Below are positions 1 to 7,765 of a DNA stretch of 64,000 nucleotides, one piece after another. Position 1 is the first letter of the stretch. Each line of letters starts with the position of its first letter. The DNA comes from Bacteroidales bacterium. Lineage in GTDB: Bacteria; Bacteroidota; Bacteroidia; Bacteroidales; Marinilabiliaceae. The stretch covers positions 39,583 through 103,582 of the forward strand of contig JAFYCM010000074.1 in the NCBI GenBank assembly GCA_017539645.1, read 5' to 3'. The translations under genes and the position numbers were made by a program. The notes beneath the pieces are model-generated. The model did no database searches. It had not been told where the DNA came from and saw nothing but the letters and a program-made list of their open reading frames with translations.

Positions 1-582
1 GTGGCTCGAAAGTCCCGTGCCAGCAGCTGGTGAATATGGCTGAATGGTGTAACCTTTATATAGGTAGCCTTTGGTGTACATCTGCTTCAAAAGCCACCAC
101 AAAGATTCTATATATCGGTTGTCGTAGGTGATGTATGGGTCGTCCATATCGATCCAATAACCCATTTGGTGAGTGAGTTTTGTCCACTCGCCTATGTATT
201 TCATCACGTCCTTGCGGCACGCGTCGTTGTAGTCGTCTACTGAAATCTTCTTACCAATATCTTCTTTGGTAATGCCAAGCGACTTTTCTACACTCAGTTC
301 AACGGGCAAACCGTGGGTATCCCAACCAGCTTTGCGGCTGACGTGAAAACCCTTTTGCGTCTTATAACGGCAAATGCAGTCTTTTATGGTACGAGCCATC
401 ACGTGATGGATGCCAGGCATACCATTAGCCGAGGGAGGGCCATCGAAAAATACAAATTCAGGTGCGCCTTCACGCTCTTTGAGGCCTTCGCCATATTTAC
501 GCGAAGCAGTCCATTTTTCAAGCTCTTCGCGATTGATCTCCGAGAGATTCAACCCTTTATATTCTGCAAAATGCTTACCCAT
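1..582 (-). CDS. ileS: Isoleucyl-tRNA synthetase, N-terminal part (cut by window edge)
   Basis: Class Ia aminoacyl-tRNA synthetase that charges tRNA-Ile in the cytoplasm. The visible 194 codons begin MGKHFAEYKGLNL and include the Ile/Val/Leu-RS N-terminus: FFDGPPSANGMPGIHHVMAR (the HIGH signature in its GIHH form) at about residues 48-67, then the GWDTHGLPVE motif and the editing-domain approach VDDYNDACRKDVMKYI. The rest (about 900 residues in family members, including the KMSKS loop) lies beyond base 1. The start is the ATG complementary to 580-582, the first Met before the conserved N-terminus. A TATCTTTG -7 element lies 46 nt upstream on the minus strand. Identification is secure. Confidence 0.97.
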   Translation of the reverse strand, partial: MGKHFAEYKGLNLSEINREELEKWTASRKYGEGLKEREGAPEFVFFDGPPSANGMPGIHHVMARTIKDCICRYKTQKGFHVSRKAGWDTHGLPVELSVEKSLGITKEDIGKKISVDDYNDACRKDVMKYIGEWTKLTHQMGYWIDMDDPYITYDNRYIESLWWLLKQMYTKGYLYKGYTIQPYSPAAGTGLSSH

Positions 583-627
583 TGAGTATCTGTTTTTTGG
601 TAAAAAAGTGCCCATCAAAAGGCGCGG

Positions 628-658
628 CAAAGATAGATTTTGCAGCACTGAAAAGCAA
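628..658 (-). promoter_or_regulatory. Putative Bacteroidetes-type promoter for ileS
   Basis: On the minus strand TATCTTTG (628-635) fits the -7 consensus TAnnTTTG, and TTG (656-658) lies 20 nt upstream as a -33 element. It sits between the ileS start and the tandem hairpin repeats at 720-922. Pattern match only. Confidence 0.5.
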
Positions 659-719
659 AGAAGTTTTTTGTGTATAAAGATTAGGGGCTATTTTAGTATA
701 TATTAACTACTTCGCAGTA

Positions 720-922
720 CAATTCGCACTACGAACACAGATGTTTGTGGATGTAGTTCTCGCACTGAGAACACAGATGCTTGCGAATGTTGTTCTCGCA
801 CTGAGAACGCAGATGTTTGTGGATGTAGTTCTCGCACTGAGAACGCAGATGCTTGCGAATGTTGTTCTCGCACTGAGAACGCAGATGCTTGCGAATGTTG
901 TTCTCGCACTGAGAACGCAGAT
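720..922. repeat. 36-bp tandem repeat array, each unit containing a hairpin
   Basis: Five adjoining copies with exact 36-bp period start at 756, 792, 828, 864 and 900 (the last one truncated), preceded by a diverged copy from 720. Each unit begins GTTCTCGCACTGAGAAC, a 6-bp inverted repeat (GTTCTC/GAGAAC) around a 5-nt loop, followed by a 19-nt part in two alternating versions (CTTGCGAATGTT or TTTGTGGATGTA endings). There are no spacers, so this is not a CRISPR array. The rest of 590-1077 shows no credible gene. The array lies 5' of ileS. Confidence 0.93.
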
Positions 923-984
923 TACACAGATTTATATGGATTTTCAGGATTGTTTTTTGAGCCTGCTCTAAGGGATTCTGCCAC

Positions 985-1075
985 CCGTTCGAGGGGATTT
1001 GTAATCCCCGAGCGTTGGTTTGCGGATTGCAAATCCGCTATTCACAGACGGCGGACTACAAATCCGCCTGAACGG
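985..1075 (-). repeat. Three-hairpin dispersed element, copy 1
   Basis: A 91-bp element bounded by CCGTTC and GAACGG. It contains three successive palindromes: GGGGATTTGTAATCCCC, GCGGATTGCAAATCCGC and GGCGGACTACAAATCCGCC. A nearly identical copy lies at 8148-8239 in the opposite orientation, and a partial one at 7152-7190. This copy begins 2 nt after the stop codon of the minus-strand gene at 1078-1479. Confidence 0.88.
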
Positions 1076-1077
1076 GG

Positions 1078-1479
1078 CTACTTGAAGTCACCTTTATTAT
1101 GTGTAAACACATAGGTATCAGCACCTTCACGATAAACATAAATAGTGTCAAATGTATTTCGCACAATACTATCTCCAATAGCAATGTAATCTATTAACAT
1201 AGTTTTTTGACCAGCTATCATTGAGGAAAATGCATTTGCTGTAATATCTTTCCCATTTTTTAGTTTTATGCGTTGATAATATTTTCCCGCACACATATAT
1301 GATTCTGTATAGAACCTCTTCACTTCGCCTGAGTATGGGACAAATTTTGCATTCCTTTCAGCAAACAGATCATTCCAAAACAAAAAGATACCCCCAATAG
1401 GGATAAGAGCCCAAATTACATAAACCATCTTTTTGAATGCAGGGAAATCCTCCATTGCTTGTTTGAATAAATGCTCCAT
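1078..1479 (-). CDS. Hypothetical protein with one N-terminal membrane segment
   Basis: Not recognised. The 133-residue protein has a short charged N-terminus, one hydrophobic segment at about residues 19-36 (VYVIWALIPIGGIFLFW), and a soluble tail of about 95 residues with mixed beta-like sequence (KRFYTESYMCAGKYYQRIKL, DTIYVYREGADTYVF). It looks like a single-pass inner-membrane protein with its C-terminal domain on one side. It stands alone among repeats: the three-hairpin element at 985-1075 follows its stop directly, and the double-hairpin element at 1557-1616 lies upstream. Codon use and length suggest a real gene of the accessory type. It could be an orphan immunity protein, but nothing specific supports that. 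Confidence 0.65.
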   Translation of the reverse strand: MEHLFKQAMEDFPAFKKMVYVIWALIPIGGIFLFWNDLFAERNAKFVPYSGEVKRFYTESYMCAGKYYQRIKLKNGKDITANAFSSMIAGQKTMLIDYIAIGDSIVRNTFDTIYVYREGADTYVFTHNKGDFK

Positions 1480-1556
1480 ATAAAATGCTATTTAATTGTG
1501 AATAATGAATTGCTTACCATATAATAGGAACAAATGTTTTTGATATACCCATACTA

Positions 1557-1616
1557 CCCCCCGTTCTCCGTAGGCTCTGCCTACGGTGTGGCTAAAAGCA
1601 AGGCTCCTGCCTTGCA
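1557..1616 (+). repeat. Double-hairpin dispersed element, copy a
   Basis: About 60 bp, starting CCCCCGTTCT and holding two near-perfect palindromes, CCGTAGGCTCTGCCTACGG and GCAAGGCTCCTGCCTTGC, joined by about 12 nt. Related copies: 7561-7620, 7669-7727 (inverted) and a diverged one at 62761-62814. A half copy (GGCAAGGCTCCTATCTGC) is at about 1930-1948. Confidence 0.85.
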
Positions 1617-1669
1617 GCGATATATTACGTTGTTCATTCATTCTCTTTTCATAGCAGGAACATTGATTT

Positions 1670-1795
1670 TTAGTTTTGATGCTGTGTTTGTCGTGCAACG
1701 CGGTTGCCACAAGCGTCATAGCCATATTCTATGGTTTGGGCAGATGCCGCAATGGATACAATTGCTAATACAAAAGCTAAGATGATCGGTTTCAT
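1670..1795 (-). pseudogene. Short secreted YD-motif peptide, likely Rhs-type gene remnant
   Basis: A 41-codon open frame too short for routine calling. It has a clear signal peptide (MKPIILAFVLAIVSIAASAQ) followed by TIEYGYDACGNRVARQTQHQN and a stop. The YGYDxxGNR motif is the core of Rhs/YD repeats, and Bacteroidetes Rhs-like and related exported proteins often have this motif just after the signal peptide. The frame then ends, so this is probably the 5' stub of a decayed gene rather than a complete one, though a tiny exported protein cannot be excluded. An Rhs-core remnant at 8765-9031 may come from the same kind of locus. The rest of 1480-2132 shows repeats but no gene. Confidence 0.5.
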
Positions 1796-2132
1796 ATGTT
1801 GAGGAGTGGTAAAACATTACAAGTATATGCCCATGTTTTTGCAAAAACAAACTAAAATTAACTAATATTTACAACCGCGCGAGGCTATTTTTCCCCATTC
1901 GGCGCGGACTCTACTACGCTACAGAAAGAGGCAAGGCTCCTATCTGCAAAGAAATAACAATGCGAATAGATTGTCCAAGCGGCTATCTGACTCAACGTCA
2001 TTTAGTCGCTTTTTTCTTCTCGTCAGCTGCATATCTGAGATGCTGCCATTTGGGGATGTGTCATACACCATAAACAAGAGAGAACCATGAGATTTCAGTA
2101 AAAAACTTATATCTATTTAGTATAGATAGAGT

Positions 2133-2140
2133 TACTTTTG
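2133..2140 (+). promoter_or_regulatory. Putative -7 element for gldA
   Basis: TACTTTTG fits TAnnTTTG and lies 25 nt before the gldA ATG. No convincing -33 TTG at the ideal spacing. Confidence 0.4.
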
Positions 2141-2165
2141 CCGGCAAAATGCAAATACACTATAG

Positions 2166-3077
2166 ATGTCGGTAATAGTAGATGGTATAAGCAAAACTTT
2201 CGGACAGCAAAAGGCACTCGACAACGTCTCTTTCTCAATAGATAAGGGAGAGGTTGTGGGGTTTCTTGGTCCCAATGGAGCAGGCAAATCTACCATGATG
2301 AAGATTGCCACAGGATACCTAACACCCGATAGCGGCAAGGTAGAGATATGCGGCATCGATGTGGCTACTGGCGGCAAAGAAGTTCGACGACTGATAGGCT
2401 ATCTGCCAGAGCACAATCCTCTTTATTTGAGTATGTACGTGCGCGAATACCTCTCTATCATTGCTGGTATGTACGACGTCGTCAATGTAGCAGCCCGTGT
2501 CGACGACATGATAGACCTCACAGGTTTAGGTCGCGAGGCGCACAAACGCATTGGAGCACTATCGAAGGGCTATCGTCAGCGTGTAGGCATTGCTCAAGCG
2601 CTGATTGGCAATCCTGAAGTTGTCATTCTCGATGAACCAACCACTGGTCTTGATCCAAATCAGATTGTAGAAATTCGCGAACTTATTCGCAACGTTGGTC
2701 ACGAACACACTCTTATGCTTTCTACTCATATCATGCAAGAGGTTGAGGCCGTATGCGATAGCGTAATTATCATCGACCGAGGCAAAATAAAAGCTCAAGG
2801 CAAAACTGCCGAAATAGCCATCAAAGCTCGCGGTGGCGAAACTATCGAGGTAGAATTCAACTCCGACATAAACACCAACATGCTATGCGAAGAAGTTGAA
2901 GCTCAAGACATAGAGTCCATTGGGAATCATACCTATAAAATAACGCACAACGGTCAGCGCGACATCAGAGCTGACGTTTTCAAATTTGCTGTTTCGAATA
3001 ATTACACAATGCTGGGCATGAGATTATTAAACAGCGACATGGAGACACTCTTTCACGAAGTGACAAAAGATGAGTAA
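2166..3077 (+). CDS. gldA: ABC transporter ATP-binding protein, GldA-like
   Basis: ATPase subunit of an ABC exporter, 303 residues, matching the Bacteroidetes gliding-motility protein GldA in length and motif layout. Seen: Walker A FLGPNGAGKST (about residues 33-43), signature LSKGYRQRVGIAQAL (about 132-146), Walker B VVILDEPTTGLDP (about 153-165), H-loop LSTHIMQEVE, and a C-terminal extension of about 90 residues. GldA works with the membrane proteins GldF/GldG, which are not encoded nearby. In non-gliding Bacteroidales such proteins are retained and annotated as gldA, so a role in motility should not be assumed. It lies 46 nt before korA, in the same direction, and could be cotranscribed with it. 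Confidence 0.85.
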   Translation: MSVIVDGISKTFGQQKALDNVSFSIDKGEVVGFLGPNGAGKSTMMKIATGYLTPDSGKVEICGIDVATGGKEVRRLIGYLPEHNPLYLSMYVREYLSIIAGMYDVVNVAARVDDMIDLTGLGREAHKRIGALSKGYRQRVGIAQALIGNPEVVILDEPTTGLDPNQIVEIRELIRNVGHEHTLMLSTHIMQEVEAVCDSVIIIDRGKIKAQGKTAEIAIKARGGETIEVEFNSDINTNMLCEEVEAQDIESIGNHTYKITHNGQRDIRADVFKFAVSNNYTMLGMRLLNSDMETLFHEVTKDE

Positions 3078-3123
3078 AAGGGTATAGTTGTAAATAGAAC
3101 GAATAAAAATCAATATAAACGAT

Positions 3124-4962
3124 ATGGCAGAGAAATTAGAAGTAAAAGAACTCGACAGTGTAGCCGTAAGATTTAGCGGTGACTCTGGCGATGGCATGCA
3201 GTTGGCAGGCAACATCTTCTCCACGGTGTCGGCTACTGTAGGCAACGACATTTGTACATTCCCCGACTATCCAGCCGACATCCGCGCTCCACAGGGCTCG
3301 CTTACAGGCGTTTCGGGCTATCAGGTTCACATTGGTAGCAATAAAGTCTACACTCCAGGCGACAAATGCGACGTGCTTGTAGCTATGAATGCTGCTGCAC
3401 TAAAAACTCAGTATAAGTATGCAAAAAGCACCGCTTGCATCATTGTAGATACCGACGCGCTGAAAGAGAGCGATTTGCAAAAGGCCGAATTCAAAACCCT
3501 CGACCCTATTGCCGAATTGGGTATCAAAAACGATGTCATAGCGTGTCCTATTACCACCATGGTAAAGGATTGCCTTGCCGACAGCGGAATGGACGTGAAA
3601 TCTATTTTGAAATGCCGCAACATGTTTGCTCTTGGCCTCGTTTGCTGGCTCTTCAACCGCGACCTCAACATAGTAGCCAACATGTTGAAGGAAAAATTCG
3701 CCAAAAAACCTGGCGTGGCTGAAGCCAACATCAAAGTGATCCAAGCTGGCTACGACTATGGTGCCAACACTCACGCTTCTGTAGCTCATACATATAAAAT
3801 CGTATCTAAAGAGGTTAAGCCCGGCCGCTATATGGATATTATGGGCAACAAGGCTACTGCATACGGTCTTATTGCTGCTGCCGAGAAAGCTGGCTTGAAG
3901 CTCTATCTTGGTTCATATCCTATCACACCTGCCACCGACGTTCTCCACGAACTCTCTAAGCACAAATCGCTTGGCGTCATCACTGTTCAGTGCGAAGACG
4001 AGATTGCTGGTTGCGCTTCGGCTGTGGGTGCCTCGTTTGGTGGTGCACTTGCTGTTACGTCTACCTCAGGTCCTGGCATCTGCTTGAAGTCAGAGGCTAT
4101 GAACTTGGCAGTAATTATGGAACTTCCACTCGTAGTTCTCGACGTTCAACGTGGTGGCCCTGCTACGGGTCTTCCTACCAAATCGGAGCAGACCGACCTT
4201 TTGCAGTGTCTCTTCGGTCGTAACGGCGAATCGCCAATGCCTGTTATTGCAGCTACCTCGCCTACCGACTGCTTCGATGCTGCTTATATGGCATGCAAGA
4301 TAGCCCTCGAGCACATGACACCTGTTGTGCTTATGACCGATGCATTCATTGCTAATGGTTCTGGTGCACTCAAATTGCCTAATCTCGCTGATTATCCTGC
4401 TATCAATCCACCATACGTACCAGAGAAACTCAAAGGCGAATGGACACCTTATATGCGCAACGAACAAGGCGTTCGCTATTGGGCCGTTCCTGGCCGTGAA
4501 GGCTTCACGCACATCCTTGGTGGACTCGAAAAAGACAACAAAACAGGCGCCATATCTACAAACCCTGAAAACCACGACCTTATGACGCATCTTCGTCAGG
4601 AGAAGATTGACAAAATCGAAGTTCCCGATGTGGAAGTTATCGGCGATGCAGACGATGCTCAACTTCTTATCGTTGGCTTTGGTGGCACATACGGACACCT
4701 CCACGCAGCAATGGACGAGATGCGTGCAGCAGGCAAGAAGGTAGCTTTGGCACACTTCAAGTTTATAAATCCGTTGCCTAAGAACACCGCCTCTGTACTC
4801 AAGAAATATCCTAAAGTTGTTGTCGCTGAGCAGAATATGGGACAGTTCGCAGGCTATCTACGTATGAAAGTGGATGGTTTCGTACCAGCACAATTCAACC
4901 AAGTAAAAGGTCAGCCGTTTGTAGTTGCAGAACTTGTTGAAGCATTCAACAAGTTGCTATAA
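3124..4962 (+). CDS. korA: 2-oxoacid:ferredoxin oxidoreductase, fused gamma/alpha subunit
   Basis: Large subunit of the oxygen-sensitive 2-oxoglutarate (2-oxoacid):ferredoxin oxidoreductase, which interconverts 2-oxoglutarate and succinyl-CoA with reduced ferredoxin. The 612-residue protein carries the gamma domain first (VRFSGDSGDGMQLAGNIFST, about residues 17-36) and then the alpha pyrimidine-binding domain starting around residue 240 (NKATAYGLIAAAEKAGLKL, SYPITPATDVLHELS), with STSGPGICLKSEAMN near 320. The beta (TPP-binding) subunit korB follows 37 nt later. The fused gamma-alpha plus separate beta arrangement is the usual form in Bacteroidales and fits an anaerobic reductive branch of the TCA cycle. 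2-oxoglutarate as substrate is inferred from family, not proven. Confidence 0.93.
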   Translation: MAEKLEVKELDSVAVRFSGDSGDGMQLAGNIFSTVSATVGNDICTFPDYPADIRAPQGSLTGVSGYQVHIGSNKVYTPGDKCDVLVAMNAAALKTQYKYAKSTACIIVDTDALKESDLQKAEFKTLDPIAELGIKNDVIACPITTMVKDCLADSGMDVKSILKCRNMFALGLVCWLFNRDLNIVANMLKEKFAKKPGVAEANIKVIQAGYDYGANTHASVAHTYKIVSKEVKPGRYMDIMGNKATAYGLIAAAEKAGLKLYLGSYPITPATDVLHELSKHKSLGVITVQCEDEIAGCASAVGASFGGALAVTSTSGPGICLKSEAMNLAVIMELPLVVLDVQRGGPATGLPTKSEQTDLLQCLFGRNGESPMPVIAATSPTDCFDAAYMACKIALEHMTPVVLMTDAFIANGSGALKLPNLADYPAINPPYVPEKLKGEWTPYMRNEQGVRYWAVPGREGFTHILGGLEKDNKTGAISTNPENHDLMTHLRQEKIDKIEVPDVEVIGDADDAQLLIVGFGGTYGHLHAAMDEMRAAGKKVALAHFKFINPLPKNTASVLKKYPKVVVAEQNMGQFAGYLRMKVDGFVPAQFNQVKGQPFVVAELVEAFNKLL

Positions 4963-4999
4963 GAGAATGGTTTGTAGTATAAAAGAAAAAAACAGAACA

Positions 5000-6001
5000 A
5001 TGGAATATACAGCAAAAGATTTCAAAAAGGGCCAACCACGTTGGTGCCCGGGTTGTGGCGACCACTTCTTCCTTGCCTCACTGCAAAAGGCTATGGCCGA
5101 AATTGGTGTAGCTCCACACGAAACAGCAGTAATTTCTGGTATTGGCTGTTCAAGCCGTCTACCTCACTATATGGCAACCTATGGCATGAACACTATCCAC
5201 GGTCGCGCAGCAGCTATTGCAACAGGTTGCAAAGTGGTAAATCCGAAACTCGCCGTTTGGCAAATCTCGGGCGATGGTGATGGTCTTGCTATCGGTGGCA
5301 ACCACTTCATTCATGCCAACCGCCGCAACATCAACCTAAATATGATATTGCTCAATAACCGTATTTATGGTTTGACAAAAGGTCAGTATTCGCCTACTTC
5401 GCCTCGCGGATTCGTATCTAAATCGAGCCCATACGGCACTGTGGAAGATCCTTTCCGCCCAGCCGAACTTTGCTTTGGCGCTCGCGGACATTTCTTCGCT
5501 CGTGCCGTAGCTACCGATGCCGAGGGTACTGTAAATATTCTCAAAGCTGCCTACAACCACCAAGGCGCTTCGGTTTGCGAGATTCTGCAAAACTGCGTAA
5601 TCTTCAACAATGGCACCCACGACGCCGTATACTCTAAAGAGGGACGCGCCAAAAACGCTATCTATCTTGAACACGGCAAGCCTATGATTTTCGGCGAGAA
5701 CAAAGAGTTTGGTCTCGTGCAAGAGGGCTTCGGATTGAAGGTGGTTAAGGTTGGCGAAAACGGCATCACCGAGAAAGATATTCTCGTTCACGATGCTCAT
5801 TGCGAAGACAACACTCTTCAACTTAAGCTTGCTCTTATGGAAGGTCCCGACTTCCCTATTGCACTCGGCGTAATACGCGACGTAGAGGCTCCTACCTACG
5901 ACGACGCCGTTCAAGCCCAAATAGAAGAGGTTAAGGCTGCTAAGAAATATCACAACTTTGCCGAACTCCTCGAAACAAACGAGATTTGGGAAGTGAAGTA
6001 A
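5000..6001 (+). CDS. korB: 2-oxoacid:ferredoxin oxidoreductase, beta subunit
   Basis: TPP- and Fe-S-containing beta subunit paired with KorA. The 333 residues begin MEYTAKDFKKGQPRWCPGCGDH, the cysteine motif and start typical of KorB. GIGCSSRLPHYM follows, then the TPP/Mg-binding region SGDGDGLAIGGNHF...ILLNN at about residues 90-120, and YGLTKGQYSPTSP. An in-frame start 75 nt upstream exists but lies inside the korA tail and adds no conserved sequence, so the ATG at 5000 is preferred. Two hairpin-plus-T-run terminators follow at 6022-6093. It forms an operon with korA. Confidence 0.95.
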   Translation: MEYTAKDFKKGQPRWCPGCGDHFFLASLQKAMAEIGVAPHETAVISGIGCSSRLPHYMATYGMNTIHGRAAAIATGCKVVNPKLAVWQISGDGDGLAIGGNHFIHANRRNINLNMILLNNRIYGLTKGQYSPTSPRGFVSKSSPYGTVEDPFRPAELCFGARGHFFARAVATDAEGTVNILKAAYNHQGASVCEILQNCVIFNNGTHDAVYSKEGRAKNAIYLEHGKPMIFGENKEFGLVQEGFGLKVVKVGENGITEKDILVHDAHCEDNTLQLKLALMEGPDFPIALGVIRDVEAPTYDDAVQAQIEEVKAAKKYHNFAELLETNEIWEVK

Positions 6002-6021
6002 AAATGAAAAGGTAATAAGTA

Positions 6022-6093
6022 GAAGAGGGCTTCGGCTCTCTTTTGCGTTTTCATTCTCCATTTGAAGGCTGCTCTTAGGGGCGGCCTTTTTTT
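6022..6093 (+). terminator. Tandem rho-independent terminators after korB
   Basis: First hairpin GAGGGC-TTCG-GCTCTC (6025-6040) with a UUCG tetraloop and TTTT. Second hairpin AAGGCTGC/GCGGCCTT (6065-6088) followed by seven T. The remainder of 6094-6330 holds a TGTCATTCTGAGCGCAGCGAAG repeat fragment (6104-6125), also seen at 38680, and no gene. Confidence 0.8.
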
Positions 6094-6330
6094 ATGCTGA
6101 AATGTCATTCTGAGCGCAGCGAAGAACCTCCTTCGTGTTCCACGACCGTTTCACTTATATCTCAAAACGAACAGATTATCACCGAATTGAACTAATTAAT
6201 ACTAACAGTATTCGTCTGATTCTCAATAATTAGATTCTTACTAATAAAACGAATTACAGGCGTATGCTTCGTTTTTTTTCGTTCAATTAGGTGTATAATG
6301 CTTCAAATAAAACTTTTGCTTAGGAGCATA

Positions 6331-6377
6331 AAAAAACGATAGCACTCTTGCTCGACATTTCAGAGCCATGCTATCGT
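6331..6377 (-). terminator. Terminator for the small minus-strand membrane gene
   Basis: Perfect 9-bp stem ACGATAGCA (6336-6344)/TGCTATCGT (6369-6377); read on the minus strand it is followed by a run of T. It lies 14 nt after the stop of the 6391-6675 frame, which supports that frame being transcribed. Confidence 0.7.
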
Positions 6378-6390
6378 CTTTCATCAAAAA

Positions 6391-6675
6391 TCAACCAACC
6401 ATTAAACGAAAGAGAAAGAATGAAAACACCAAAAGAAGCATAATCAAAAAAATCTCTGCAAAAGAGTACAATGCAATTTTGCGTCGTAGAATGTCGGAGT
6501 TCGAATCTCCACTTTTGTAAAGGATTAACTTCTTAATTGCTACTTCCAATTTCCCCATGTCGTAAAAATATTGTGTTGCGTTGTTTCGAATAGTCTCATT
6601 GCGTAAACCATTACTTGATAAAATGTTTTTGCGTCTTCTTACGAAAAGCGTAATAGTTTGTTGTTTGTTACACAA
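6391..6675 (-). CDS. Small hypothetical membrane-anchored protein
   Basis: Not recognised. Up to 94 residues, ending in a strong hydrophobic segment (FAEIFLIMLLLVFSFFLFRL) that would anchor it in the membrane. The frame opens at 6675, but an internal Met at 6558 (MGKLEVAIKKLILY) gives a more ordinary 55-residue protein; which start is used cannot be decided. The rho-independent terminator immediately downstream at 6331-6377 is the best evidence that this is a gene. It stands between the convergent korB terminators and folB, and transcribes in the same direction as folB. Confidence 0.45.
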   Translation of the reverse strand: MCNKQQTITLFVRRRKNILSSNGLRNETIRNNATQYFYDMGKLEVAIKKLILYKSGDSNSDILRRKIALYSFAEIFLIMLLLVFSFFLFRLMVG

Positions 6676-6702
6676 AGTTTAACCGTTTGGTTAATTAGTG
6701 CT

Positions 6703-7062
6703 TTACAGATTAATCTCAATAGCCACACCATCAAGGGCTTGACCGATGGGTGGGTTGCATTTTGAGATGCGTATTGTGCCACCCGTCAAACCTTTGCTTG
6801 TAAAGTCGGTTTTCAAGCGGGTAGCAATGCGCGCAGCAACGGTTTCGAGCAAGTTTGCTTCTACCGATAATACGTCTTTCACGGCATCGCACACCTCTAC
6901 GTAGTTGAGCGCATCACAAACATTGTCGGTGGTGCTGGGTTTGCTGATGTCTACAAGCAGGCTGGCACTAAACGAGAGTTGGGTGCCTACACGGCGTTCC
7001 TCTTCGTAGCAACCAATGTGGGAGTAGAGTTGCAGGTTGTCAATAATAATTTTAGCTGTCAT
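6703..7062 (-). CDS. folB: Dihydroneopterin aldolase
   Basis: Folate-pathway enzyme that cleaves 7,8-dihydroneopterin to 6-hydroxymethyl-dihydropterin and glycolaldehyde. The 119-residue length is typical. Seen: the start MTAKIIIDNLQLYSHIGCYEEER (family pattern I.I..L....IGvy..Er), LNYVEVCDAVKDVL, NLLETVAARIA, and the C-terminal KCNPPIGQALDGVAIEI. An upstream in-frame start (7113) adds 17 residues with no family match, so 7062 is chosen. folE, another enzyme of the same pathway, is at 29412. It is the only gene in a stretch of repeat-rich DNA. Confidence 0.92.
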   Translation of the reverse strand: MTAKIIIDNLQLYSHIGCYEEERRVGTQLSFSASLLVDISKPSTTDNVCDALNYVEVCDAVKDVLSVEANLLETVAARIATRLKTDFTSKGLTGGTIRISKCNPPIGQALDGVAIEINL

Positions 7063-7151
7063 TTCGTTATGTCTATTGCGAGCACAAAGTAAATATAGAT
7101 AAGTGTAATGCACACTATATATGCGTATTAAGCTATGTGAAAAATCAACGC

Positions 7152-7190
7152 CCGTTCAGTCCGTTTGGGCGGATTTTGAAATCCGCAAAC
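7152..7190 (+). repeat. Partial three-hairpin element
   Basis: CCGTTCAG followed by GGCGGATTTTGAAATCCGC and AAAC: the first end plus one palindrome of the element at 985-1075 and 8148-8239. Region 7063-7765 contains only this and other repeats. A conceptual 144-residue frame at 7121-7555 runs through the repeats and is not credible. Confidence 0.65.
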
Positions 7191-7222
7191 ATCATTTGAA
7201 TTCAAATAAATTTATAGGGTAT

Positions 7223-7252
7223 TGTAGAGACGTTGCGCGCAACGTCTCTACA
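7223..7252. repeat. 30-bp perfect palindrome
   Basis: TGTAGAGACGTTGCG followed by its exact reverse complement, 15 bp per arm with no loop. It is followed by short direct repeats: GATACGTTGCG twice at about 7378-7410, and GGGCTTA three times at about 7445-7472. It could be a cruciform, a binding site or a mobile-repeat unit. Confidence 0.85.
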
Positions 7253-7560
7253 CACAAACATCCGTTCCAGCGGATGCTCTCCCTTGCTTTTTTTCAGTAC
7301 GAGTTTGCGAAAAAACACTTTAGCACGCGAAAAAGTGCCCAAAAACGCGTTTGCACGCAAAAAGATGCGCTTGTGTGTGATACGTTGCGTTATGATGCGA
7401 TACGTTGCGCTATTCGGCAAAATCCTTTGAAAATCCTTGCGAGGGGCTTACTCGGGGCTTATGATGGGCTTATGCGATATTCTGCGAAATCAATAATGTA
7501 TGTGCAAGCATTAACATTTGTTTGCTTTTACGTGTACATATCTATATGTTTGTAATGAAT

Positions 7561-7620
7561 CCCCATTTGGCGTCGGCTCCAGCCTACGTCGGATATAATA
7601 GCAAGGCTCCAGCCTTGCAG
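7561..7620 (+). repeat. Double-hairpin dispersed element, copy b
   Basis: CCCCATTTGGCGTCGGCTCC, then AGCCTACG and GCAAGGCTCCAGCCTTGC: a diverged copy of the element at 1557-1616. It lies 48 nt from an inverted copy at 7669-7727, so the two could pair with each other. Confidence 0.75.
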
Positions 7621-7668
7621 AAATAATTGCGGTAAAGATGGAAAATCTACAAAAAACTATAGCGAACG

Positions 7669-7727
7669 TGCAAGGCAAGAGCCTTGCTTTTAGCAGCACC
7701 GTAGGCAGAGCCTACGGAGAACGGGGG
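7669..7727 (-). repeat. Double-hairpin dispersed element, copy c
   Basis: TGCAAGGCAAGAGCCTTGC, then TTTTAGCAGC, then CCGTAGGCAGAGCCTACGG and AGAACGGGGG: almost identical to the reverse complement of copy a at 1557-1616. It ends 38 nt before the ankyrin gene. Confidence 0.85.
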
Positions 7728-7765
7728 AATCCTCACCTCAATAGAAGTCATAAGTACGAACGAAA

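Noticed and set aside
720-922. CRISPR array
   Set aside because: 36-bp period fits a CRISPR repeat length, but copies are directly adjoining with no spacers and no cas genes are near.
703-971. Overlapping open frames on both strands across the tandem repeats
   Set aside because: They simply translate the 36-bp repeat (period divisible by 3) and have no independent coding evidence.
1492-1785. Two overlapping opposite open frames
   Set aside because: Both run across the double-hairpin repeat; only the 41-codon signal-peptide frame at 1670-1795 has protein-like features.
7121-7555. A 144-codon open frame
   Set aside because: It runs through dispersed palindromes and short direct repeats and encodes Cys/Lys-rich low-complexity sequence; no conserved domain or start context.
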